Positions 1 through 6,168 of a stretch of DNA of 8,404 nucleotides are shown in pieces. Source of the DNA: Rhodospirillales bacterium (GTDB taxonomy: Bacteria; Pseudomonadota; Alphaproteobacteria; Acetobacterales; Acetobacteraceae). The position numbers and the translations under genes are program-made. The notes under the pieces were generated by a model. It was not told where the DNA came from. It saw only the letters and a list, made by a program, of their open reading frames with translations, and did not search any database. Positions within the stretch are counted from its first letter, which is position 1, and the number at the start of each line of letters is the position of its first letter. The DNA lies in the NCBI GenBank assembly GCA_028870815.1, contig JAGWOU010000059.1, positions 1 through 8,404 of the forward strand, read 5' to 3'.

Positions 1-771
1 CTGTTTCTGGTCGGTGACATCATCGACGGTTGGCGCCTGAAGCGCTCCTGGTTCTGGGACAAGCATCACGACGAAGTGCTGCGGTTGATTTTGAAAGCCG
101 CACGCTCTGGCGCCAATGTTGTGTATGTGCCGGGCAATCATGATGAGATGCTGCGCAAATATATCAGCCTTGGCATAGAGATTTGCGGCGTGAAGCTGCA
201 AATGGAGGCTGAACATACAACCGCCAATGGCAAGCGCCTGCTGATTACCCACGGCGATAATTTCGACAGCGTGGTGCGCCACGCCAAACTGCTCGCCCTT
301 TTGGGGGATTGGGCCTATACGACAGCCCTGGTGGTAAACCGCTACTTCAATGTTGTGCGCACACGCCTTGGCTATCCGTATTGGTCGCTCTCTGCCTGGC
401 TGAAATTGCAGGTGAAGGAGGCGGTGAAAGCGATCGACCGGTTCGAGACCGCCTTGGCGGACGACGCGAAAGCCCGAGGATTTGACGGCGTAGTTTGCGG
501 GCATATCCACCATGCCGAGATGCGCCAGGTGAATGGCGTGATGTATCTGAACGATGGCGACTGGGTGGAAAGCTGCACGGCGCTCGTGGAACATTTCGAC
601 GGCCGGCTGGAACTTGTGGATTGGGTGGCACGCCAGAAGCTCTCCATGCTCACCCGTCCGGCACCGAAACTGGGCGCCACGCAGTCTGCCGCGTTGCAGG
701 CCGTGGCAGCAGATTTTGCCGCCTTGCCGAGCGAGAGCGGCGCCGCCAGTGCTATATCAGCAGGAGCCTGA
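1..771 (+). CDS. LpxH-like metallophosphoesterase (UDP-2,3-diacylglucosamine diphosphatase family), 5' end cut off by the window
   Basis: This is a calcineurin-type phosphoesterase, open in frame 1 from the window edge to TGA at 769-771 (256 residues visible). Four of the family metal-binding blocks are visible: GDIIDG at residues 5-10, GNHDE at 45-49, THGD at 83-86 and GHIHH at 167-171. The first block (DxH) and roughly 20 residues should lie upstream. A GTG at 76 could be taken as a start, but it falls after the GDIID metal block, so it is internal. Such proteins are usually annotated as UDP-2,3-diacylglucosamine diphosphatase, a cytoplasmic or membrane-peripheral lipid A enzyme. However, canonical LpxH has GNRD where this protein has GNHD, and many alphaproteobacteria use LpxI for this step, so the substrate is uncertain. 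The C-terminal ~40 residues are Ala-rich and low in complexity. It sits directly before a GT4 glycosyltransferase on the same strand, suggesting a joint role in envelope lipid or glycan metabolism. Family assignment is secure; substrate is not. Confidence 0.88.
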   Translation: MFLVGDIIDGWRLKRSWFWDKHHDEVLRLILKAARSGANVVYVPGNHDEMLRKYISLGIEICGVKLQMEAEHTTANGKRLLITHGDNFDSVVRHAKLLALLGDWAYTTALVVNRYFNVVRTRLGYPYWSLSAWLKLQVKEAVKAIDRFETALADDAKARGFDGVVCGHIHHAEMRQVNGVMYLNDGDWVESCTALVEHFDGRLELVDWVARQKLSMLTRPAPKLGATQSAALQAVAADFAALPSESGAASAISAGA

Positions 772-1813
772 TCCCCTGCTCGCATTCGCGGGCCTCTCAC
801 GTATTCTCATCGTTACCGACGCCTGGGAGCCTCAGGTGAACGGTGTAGTGAGAACATTGCGCACCATCGCCATCGAAATGCGCGCCATGGGCAAGATTGT
901 GGAAGTGGTAGGGCCAGACAGGTTCAACACCATGCCCATGCCGTCCTACCCTGAGATAAAACTCGCGCTGTTCCCTGGCCGCAAGCTGGCCAAGATTATC
1001 GAGGCGTTCCAACCGGACGCGCTGCACGTAGCAACAGAAGGTCCGCTGGGTTTGGCGGCGCGGGCCTATGCGAAGAAAAAAGGACTGCATTTCACGACGG
1101 CTTTCCATACGCGCTTCGCGGAATATCTGGAGGCGCGCACGCGTATCCCAGCTCGGCTCACCTATGCCTGGCTGCGGAATTTCCACAATGCCGGGTGCGG
1201 CGTGATGGTGGCCACGCAATCCTTGCGTGACGAGTTGGAAGGGCGTGGGTTCAAAAACATCCGCTCTTGGTCTCGAGGGGTGGACTTGGACGCGTTCCAT
1301 GCCGCGCCACGCGAGATGTGGAATTTGCCTGGCCCGATCTTCGCCTATGTCGGCCGCGTGGCGGTGGAGAAAAACCTGCGCGCCTTTCTCACACTGGATC
1401 TGCCCGGCTCCAAGCTGGTGGTGGGCGATGGCCCGCAGCGCAAGGCGTTGCAGAAAGAATTTCCGGGCACGCATTTCGCCGGCGCCCGCCACGGCCTGGA
1501 TTTGGCAAAAGCCTATGCCGGGGCGGATGTATTCGTGTTTCCCTCCAAAACCGATACGTTTGGGCTGGTAGTGCTGGAAGCGCTCGCCTGCGGTTTGCCA
1601 GTGGCGGCCTATCCCGTTACGGGTCCGAAAGACATTCTCGGTGAGGCGCCACTGCCCGTGGGAGCCCTGGATGAGGATTTGCGCAATGCCTGCCTGAAGG
1701 CTTTGGAAGTGGACCGCGCGCATTGCCGGCCTTATGCGGAACAATTCTCCTGGCGCGCCTGCGCGGAGCGGTTCATGGATAATCTGGTGCCGGTAAAAGA
1801 GATGGCGCAATAA
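749..1813 (+). CDS. GT4-family glycosyltransferase (MgtA/SqdX-like), start uncertain
   Basis: This is a GT-B fold retaining glycosyltransferase of 354 residues if it starts at GTG 749. The N-terminal acceptor domain has the PQVNGVVRTL block at residues 28-37 and TAFHTRF at 117-123. The C-terminal nucleotide-sugar domain has RGVDLDAF at 176-183, the phosphate-binding GRVAVEKN at 202-209 (Arg203, Lys208), VVGDGPQ at 224-230, and FPSKTDTFGLVVLEALACG at 264-282. The usual E-x7-E pair is D269/E277 here. Relatives include GDP-mannose-dependent mannosyltransferases (MgtA) and sulfolipid or glycolipid synthases (SqdX, SQD2), so a sugar transfer to a membrane lipid is plausible; donor and acceptor cannot be read from sequence. 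No signal peptide or membrane segment is evident. The start is unclear: no in-frame ATG lies near the conserved N-terminus. GTG 749 overlaps the upstream gene by 23 bases; CTG 776 follows a good AGGAG; the ATG at 554 is too far upstream, inside the upstream gene. The gene is probably co-transcribed with the upstream phosphoesterase. Confidence 0.85.
   Translation: MLYQQEPDPLLAFAGLSRILIVTDAWEPQVNGVVRTLRTIAIEMRAMGKIVEVVGPDRFNTMPMPSYPEIKLALFPGRKLAKIIEAFQPDALHVATEGPLGLAARAYAKKKGLHFTTAFHTRFAEYLEARTRIPARLTYAWLRNFHNAGCGVMVATQSLRDELEGRGFKNIRSWSRGVDLDAFHAAPREMWNLPGPIFAYVGRVAVEKNLRAFLTLDLPGSKLVVGDGPQRKALQKEFPGTHFAGARHGLDLAKAYAGADVFVFPSKTDTFGLVVLEALACGLPVAAYPVTGPKDILGEAPLPVGALDEDLRNACLKALEVDRAHCRPYAEQFSWRACAERFMDNLVPVKEMAQ
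762..766 (+). promoter_or_regulatory. Shine-Dalgarno-like AGGAG near the glycosyltransferase start
   Basis: AGGAG lies across the end of the phosphoesterase gene, 9 bases before an in-frame CTG at 776. It is the best ribosome binding site in the junction, but it lies downstream of GTG 749, which has only a weak GAGAG at 733-737 before it. Either translation begins at a rare CTG, or GTG 749 is used and this match is incidental. Confidence 0.4.
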
Positions 1814-1835
1814 AAAGGCCCCTTACGGGGCCTTT
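1814..1835. terminator. Bidirectional intrinsic terminator between the glycosyltransferase and sucB
   Basis: A perfect 9-bp stem, AAAGGCCCC (1814-1822) and GGGGCCTTT (1827-1835), closes a TTAC loop. On the plus strand it is followed by GCTTTTT; on the minus strand the run complementary to 1812-1816 supplies five T residues. It fills the 28-base gap between the convergent stop codons (TAA ending at 1813, and the sucB TGA at 1842-1844), so it can end both transcripts. Confidence 0.9.
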
Positions 1836-1841
1836 GCTTTT

Positions 1842-3059
1842 TCAAATCGCCAACAGCAAGCGGCGGGGATCCTCAATGCTTTCCTTCACCCGCACCAGGA
1901 AGGAGACAGCCTCGCGGCCATCGATGATGCGGTGATCGTAGGAGACCGCCAGATACATCATCGGGCGGATTTCGATCTTGCCGTCGATCACCACCGGGCG
2001 CTCCTGAATTTTGTGCATGCCCAGAATCGCCGATTGTGGCGGGTTGAGGATCGGCGTGCTCATCAGTGAGCCATACACGCCGCCATTGGTGATGGAGAAG
2101 GTGCCGCCGGAAAGCTGTTCAAGCTTCAGCGTGCCATCCTTGGCTGCCTTGGCGAAACCGGCGATCTCCGCTTCGATCTCGGCGATGCTCTTGGTCTCCG
2201 CGTCGCGGATCACCGGCACTACCAGACCATTCGCACCGCCAACCGCAATGCCCATATTCACGAAATTCCGATAGACAATGTCGTCGCCGTCGATCTCGGC
2301 ATTCACCGCCGGGAACTCGGCCAGCGCCGCGCAAACAGCTTTTACGAAGAAGCCGTTGAAGCCCAGGCGGATGCCTTTGTGCTTCTTCTCGAATGCCTCG
2401 CGATAGGCGCCGCGCAGCGCCATGATGGCGCTCATATCCACCTCGTTGAAGGTGGTGAGCATGGCGGCGGTGTTCTGCGCCTCCTTCAGCCGGTTGGCGA
2501 TAGTCTTGCGCAGCCGGGTCATCTTCACCCGCTCCTCGCGCACATCATTCGCGCGGGCAGCCTTGGGGGCAGCGGGCGTAGGCGTTGCCGCCGGCTTGTT
2601 CACGAAGGCCAGCACGTCACCTTTGGAAATGCGACCATCCTTGGCGGTGCCGGTTACATCTTCGGGGTTCACATTCTTATCCGCCATTATCTTGGCGGCG
2701 GCGGGAAGCGCGCCCACACCCGGGCGGGCCACCGGGCCAGGCGCTGCCTGCTGGGCGTTCACGCCGGTCTTCGGCGCGGTCGCCTCGGCGGGTTCTTTCT
2801 TGGGCGCAGGCGCGGCGGCGCCTTTGGCATCCACCCTGCCCAGCAAATCGCCTGGGGCAACCTCGGCACCCTCATCCGCGGCGATTTCAGCGATCACCCC
2901 GGCTTCCGGCGCATTCACCTCAACGGTGACCTTGTCCGTCTCCAATTCGACAACAGGCTCATCCGCGGCAACAGCCTCGCCAATTTTCTTGATCCAACGA
3001 GCAATGGTGGCGGAGGAAACACTTTCGCCAAGCGTGGGAACCTTGATATCGGCGGACAT
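1842..3059 (-). CDS. sucB: Dihydrolipoyllysine-residue succinyltransferase, E2 of 2-oxoglutarate dehydrogenase
   Basis: This E2 core subunit of the cytoplasmic 2-oxoglutarate dehydrogenase complex transfers the succinyl group from lipoamide to CoA. The 405 residues match the family's usual length. Domains in order: one lipoyl domain at about 1-77 with the lipoylated Lys43 in ETDKV; an Ala/Pro/Lys-rich linker to about 113; an E3/E1-binding domain at about 114-153 (start GVGALPAAAKIMADKNV, end GRISKGDVLAFV); a second Ala/Pro linker; and the catalytic domain from about 175 to the end. The active-site motif DHRIIDG is at 375-381, with His376 and Asp380. The N-terminus KVPTLGESVSSATI is typical of succinyl- rather than acetyl-transferases. 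The start ATG (3057-3059) has AGGAG 5 bases upstream (plus-strand 3065-3069). It follows sucA by 33 bases on the same strand, so the two form an operon that ends at the terminator at 1814-1835. No lpd gene follows. Confidence 0.97.
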   Translation of the reverse strand: MSADIKVPTLGESVSSATIARWIKKIGEAVAADEPVVELETDKVTVEVNAPEAGVIAEIAADEGAEVAPGDLLGRVDAKGAAAPAPKKEPAEATAPKTGVNAQQAAPGPVARPGVGALPAAAKIMADKNVNPEDVTGTAKDGRISKGDVLAFVNKPAATPTPAAPKAARANDVREERVKMTRLRKTIANRLKEAQNTAAMLTTFNEVDMSAIMALRGAYREAFEKKHKGIRLGFNGFFVKAVCAALAEFPAVNAEIDGDDIVYRNFVNMGIAVGGANGLVVPVIRDAETKSIAEIEAEIAGFAKAAKDGTLKLEQLSGGTFSITNGGVYGSLMSTPILNPPQSAILGMHKIQERPVVIDGKIEIRPMMYLAVSYDHRIIDGREAVSFLVRVKESIEDPRRLLLAI

Positions 3060-3092
3060 GGAAACTCCTGCTCTCTCTGTCGTGGTGGAGGG

Positions 3093-5954
3093 TTAAACGC
3101 TGAGCGCCTCGTTGACGAGGGCAGCCTGTTCAGCGGTATGCGCCTTGGCAAGGCCCGGTGCGGGCGAGGCCATGGCGGCGCGGCCTACGTAACGGGGGCG
3201 CTTGGCGGCGTTATCCAGGCAGGTCAGCACCGCCTCAATCCGCCGGTCCACGAAGGTCCAGGCGCCGTTATTTTCCGGCTCCTCCTGGCACCAGACCACC
3301 TCGGCGTTTTTATAGCCTTCGATAGCCGCCTTCAGCGCCTTTGTCGGGAAGGGGTAAAGCTGCTCAACCCGGATGATGGCGACATCCTTGATGTCGCGCT
3401 CGCGCCGTTCGGCCAGCAGATCGTAATAGACCTTGCCGGAACACAACACCACGCGCTTCACTTGTTCAGGCTCCACCAGCGCGTCGGTTTCGGGGAGGAC
3501 GAATTTGAAACAGGTGCCCACGGCGAAGTCGCTCAACGGCGAAACCGCGAGTTTGTGGCGCAACAGGGATTTCGGCGTCATCAGCACCAGCGGTTTGCGG
3601 TAATTGCGCTTCATCTGTCGGCGCAGCGCATGGAAATAATTCGCCGGGCTGGTGAGATTGCCAACCACCATGTTGTTCTCGGCGCAAAGCTGGAGGTAAC
3701 GCTCCAACCGGGCGGAAGAATGTTCCGGCCCCTGGCCCTCCTGGCCATGCGGCAGAAGCATCACCAGGCCACTCATGCGCAGCCATTTGGTTTCGCCGGC
3801 GGCAATGAACTGATCGATAATCACCTGCGCGCCATTGGCGAAATCGCCGAACTGCGCTTCCCACAGCACCAGCACGGAAGGGTCCGCCAGGGAGTAGCCA
3901 TACTCAAACCCCAGCACCCCGGCCTCGGAGAGCAGGGAGTTGAACAGCTCGATACGCGCCTGCCCTTCGCTAATATTGTTCAATGGCACATATTCGTGCT
4001 GGTTGGTCTGGTCCACCAGCACCGCATGGCGCTGGGAGAAGGTGCCGCGCTGCACATCCTCACCCGAGAGGCGCACGCGGTGGCCATCCAGCTGCAAGGT
4101 GCCGAACGCCAGCGCTTCGCCGGTTGCCCAATCAATTCCCTCGCCGGAATCGAACATCTGCTTCTTGGTTTCCAGCTGCCGGGCAATTTTCGGATTCAAC
4201 TCGAAATTCCGCGGCGGGGTGTAAAGCGCCTCGCCAACCCGCTGAAGCTGCTCCAGCGGGGCGGCGGTCACGCCATCCAGTTGCTCAACATCGTCGCCTG
4301 CTTGTTTCAGCCCGGTCCAATGGCCTTCCAGCCAATCTGCTTTGTTGACCTTGTAGTCCTTGGCGCCCTCGAAGGCGGCCTCCAGCTCATTAAGGTAGGC
4401 ATTCTGGATGGCCTTCGCTTCCTCGGCTGAAACGGAGCCCTCCTTCGCCAGCTTCTCCGTGTAGAGAACGCGTGTGGTGGGCAAGGCGCGGATGGCCTTG
4501 TACATGATCGGCTGGGTGAACGCCGGCTCGTCATTCTCGTTATGGCCGTGGCGACGGTAGCAAACGAGGTCGATCACCACATCGGTCGCGAATTCGCAGC
4601 GGAATTCGGCGGCGAGCTGCGCGGCGTAAACCACGGCTTCCGGGTTGTCGCCATTCACGTGCAGAATCGGCGCCTGCACCGATTTGGCGACATCGGTGCA
4701 ATACATGCCGGAGAAGGCATGCGCGGGCACGGTGGTGAAGCCGATCTGGTTATTGACCACGAGATGCACCGAACCGCCGGTGCGGTAGCCGATGAGCCGG
4801 CTCATCGCCAGCGTCTCATACACCAGGCCCTGCCCGGCGAAGGCGGCGTCGCCATGCATCTGGATGGCCATGGCGGACCGGCGGGTATCGTCGCCCGCCA
4901 TATCCAGCCGGGCGCGGATCTTGCCCACCACCACCGGGTCCACCGCCTCAAGATGCGAGGGGTTGGGCTGTAGGGAGAGATGCACCTGGGTGCCGTTGAT
5001 GATCACATCCGTCGAGGTGCCCAGGTGATATTTCACATCGCCCGAGCCTTGCACGTCATCTGGCTTGGCGGACGCGCCGCCGAATTCCGAGAACAGCGCC
5101 ACCAGCGGCTTCTTGACGATGTTGACGAGCGTATTGAGGCGGCCGCGATGAGGCATGCCGATGGCGATTTCGCGCACGCCCTTGCCGGCAGCGGCCTCGA
5201 TGATCGCGTGCAGGGCGGGAATTGTGCTCTCACCGCCCTCAAGCCCAAAGCGCTTGGTGCCGACGAAACGCTTCTGGCAAAAGGTTTCGAAAGAATCAGC
5301 CTGGGTCAGCTGCGTGAGGATTTTCGCCTTGCCCTTCTTGTCATAGGCGGAAAGCCAGGGCGCGCCCTCGATCCGGCGTTGAATCCAGCTTTTCTGTACC
5401 GGATCCTGGATATGCATGAACTCGACGCCGATCTCGCCGCAATAGCTCAGGCGCAGTGCCGCCATCACCTCGCGCAGCGTGGCGGTCTCGAAACCCAGCA
5501 CGCCGTCCAGGAAGATCGGACGATCCATGTCCCCCACTTCGGTGAAGCCGTACGAGGCGGGGTCAAGCTCGGAATGATAGCCTTTCGGCTTCAGCCCCAG
5601 CGGGTCGAGCTTCGCCTCCAGATGGCCGCGCACGCGGTAGGCGCGGATGAGCATGAGCGCGCGGATGGAATCCAGCGTTGCCGCATGGGTGTCTGCGGCG
5701 GGGGCCACGGCGGGCTTCGCCTGCTTGGGCGCTGCCTCGGCACTGACGGTTTCGAATACGGAAGGGCGTGGCGCCCAGGATGCGCCGGTGGCGTCGGTGA
5801 AGATGGCGCGGGTGTCGTCGTCCAAGGCCGCGAACAAGGCCGCGAAATCAGCATCGACAGAGTTAGGCGCCTCTACCCATTTCGCATAGAGCTGCGCGAT
5901 GAACTGGGCATTTGCCCCATTCATCGCCGTCGCGATCACGTCCACACCGGCCAT
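3093..5954 (-). CDS. sucA: 2-oxoglutarate dehydrogenase E1 component (thiamine diphosphate-dependent)
   Basis: This E1 subunit decarboxylates 2-oxoglutarate and passes the succinyl group to lipoyl-E2. It has 953 residues, slightly longer than the E. coli protein, and appears intact. The N-terminal segment (about 12-45: GANAQFIAQLYAKWVEAP and following) is the region that binds the E2 core in this family. An Ala/Pro linker spans about 72-92. The ThDP domain carries MPHRGRLNTL at 268-276, VKYHLGTS at 307-314, HGDAAFAGQG at 367-376 (Mg ligand Asp369), NNQIGFTT at 401-408 (Asn402), and GDNPEAV at 435-441 followed by YRRHGHNENDEP at 466-477. The transketolase-like pyrimidine domain has RGTFSQRHAVL at 636-646, EAQFGDFANGAQ at 699-710 and PHGQEGQGPEHSSAR at 735-749; RHKLAVSPL at 799-807 belongs to the C-terminal part. 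The start ATG (5952-5954) is supported by AGGAGAGGA 8 bases upstream. It is the first gene of a two-gene unit with sucB; sucD upstream ends in its own terminator, so a separate promoter is expected. Confidence 0.98.
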   Translation of the reverse strand: MAGVDVIATAMNGANAQFIAQLYAKWVEAPNSVDADFAALFAALDDDTRAIFTDATGASWAPRPSVFETVSAEAAPKQAKPAVAPAADTHAATLDSIRALMLIRAYRVRGHLEAKLDPLGLKPKGYHSELDPASYGFTEVGDMDRPIFLDGVLGFETATLREVMAALRLSYCGEIGVEFMHIQDPVQKSWIQRRIEGAPWLSAYDKKGKAKILTQLTQADSFETFCQKRFVGTKRFGLEGGESTIPALHAIIEAAAGKGVREIAIGMPHRGRLNTLVNIVKKPLVALFSEFGGASAKPDDVQGSGDVKYHLGTSTDVIINGTQVHLSLQPNPSHLEAVDPVVVGKIRARLDMAGDDTRRSAMAIQMHGDAAFAGQGLVYETLAMSRLIGYRTGGSVHLVVNNQIGFTTVPAHAFSGMYCTDVAKSVQAPILHVNGDNPEAVVYAAQLAAEFRCEFATDVVIDLVCYRRHGHNENDEPAFTQPIMYKAIRALPTTRVLYTEKLAKEGSVSAEEAKAIQNAYLNELEAAFEGAKDYKVNKADWLEGHWTGLKQAGDDVEQLDGVTAAPLEQLQRVGEALYTPPRNFELNPKIARQLETKKQMFDSGEGIDWATGEALAFGTLQLDGHRVRLSGEDVQRGTFSQRHAVLVDQTNQHEYVPLNNISEGQARIELFNSLLSEAGVLGFEYGYSLADPSVLVLWEAQFGDFANGAQVIIDQFIAAGETKWLRMSGLVMLLPHGQEGQGPEHSSARLERYLQLCAENNMVVGNLTSPANYFHALRRQMKRNYRKPLVLMTPKSLLRHKLAVSPLSDFAVGTCFKFVLPETDALVEPEQVKRVVLCSGKVYYDLLAERRERDIKDVAIIRVEQLYPFPTKALKAAIEGYKNAEVVWCQEEPENNGAWTFVDRRIEAVLTCLDNAAKRPRYVGRAAMASPAPGLAKAHTAEQAALVNEALSV

Positions 5955-5962
5955 CTGATCAA

Positions 5963-5971
5963 TCCTCTCCT
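5963..5971 (-). promoter_or_regulatory. sucA ribosome binding site
   Basis: Read on the minus strand this is AGGAGAGGA, ending 8 bases before the sucA ATG. It is the strongest Shine-Dalgarno match in the window and fixes the sucA start. It lies 6 bases after the inverted repeat at 5978-6010. Confidence 0.8.
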
Positions 5972-5977
5972 AAAGCC

Positions 5978-6010
5978 CGCTGCCTGGCTTTGGGAATCGG
6001 CCGGGCAGCG
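5978..6010 (-). promoter_or_regulatory. Inverted repeat (RNA hairpin candidate) in the sucA leader
   Basis: On the minus strand CGCTGCCCGG (6010-6001) can pair with CCAGGCAGCG (5987-5978): nine of ten positions match, with one C-A mismatch, around a 13-base loop. The 3' side of the stem ends 6 bases before the sucA Shine-Dalgarno. There is no T-run after it, so it is not an intrinsic terminator. It could shape access of ribosomes to sucA, protect the 5' end of the mRNA, or be an operator at DNA level. The pairing is seen in the sequence; function is inference. Confidence 0.45.
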
Positions 6011-6128
6011 CCATGCAGGACTTCTTTTGCGGCGCATATACGGCAATAGCGTTAGTCTATCGTTACCTTGTCCTTTTGGCTGGGTTGCCCGGCGCGCATG
6101 GTTGAAGCCGAGCGGCAGCAAGGGGCAT
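6011..6128 (-). promoter_or_regulatory. Presumed sucAB promoter region
   Basis: Because the sucD terminator should stop upstream transcription, sucAB probably has a promoter between it and the leader hairpin. I see no convincing -35/-10 pair. The AT-richer part, minus strand 6066-6035, holds a TATATG-like hexamer at 6040-6035 and a direct repeat TAACG-N6-TAACG (6065-6061 and 6054-6050; 11-base period). A repeat at one helical turn is the layout used by many response regulators. The same stretch reads GTAA-N7-CTAA, a poor match to the CtrA consensus TTAA-N7-TTAA. These are hints only. Confidence 0.3.
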
Positions 6129-6160
6129 AAAAAAACCCCCAGGTTTTACCAACCTGGGGG
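6129..6160 (-). terminator. Intrinsic terminator after sucD
   Basis: On the minus strand a perfect 10-bp stem, CCCCCAGGTT (6160-6151) and AACCTGGGGG (6145-6136), closes a 5-base loop and is followed by seven T residues (complement of 6129-6135). It begins 8 bases after the sucD stop. This is a textbook Rho-independent terminator and separates sucCD from sucAB. Confidence 0.93.
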
Positions 6161-6168
6161 CTTTAAAA

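Noticed and set aside
554..748. Extended N-terminus of the glycosyltransferase from ATG 554
   Set aside because: The extra residues are Trp/Arg/Cys/Pro-rich out-of-frame translation of the upstream phosphoesterase, including its conserved C-terminal part, and do not resemble GT4 proteins.
797..1810. A 337-codon minus-strand frame opposite the glycosyltransferase
   Set aside because: The plus-strand product has clear GT4 motifs over the same span; the antisense product is His/Arg-rich and unlike any family I know.
2379..4430. A 683-codon open frame on the plus strand, opposite sucB and sucA
   Set aside because: Both sense genes are unmistakable and complete. The antisense frame crosses the sucA-sucB junction, has His/Gly/Arg-rich composition and no recognisable motif, as expected from GC-rich codon use on the other strand.
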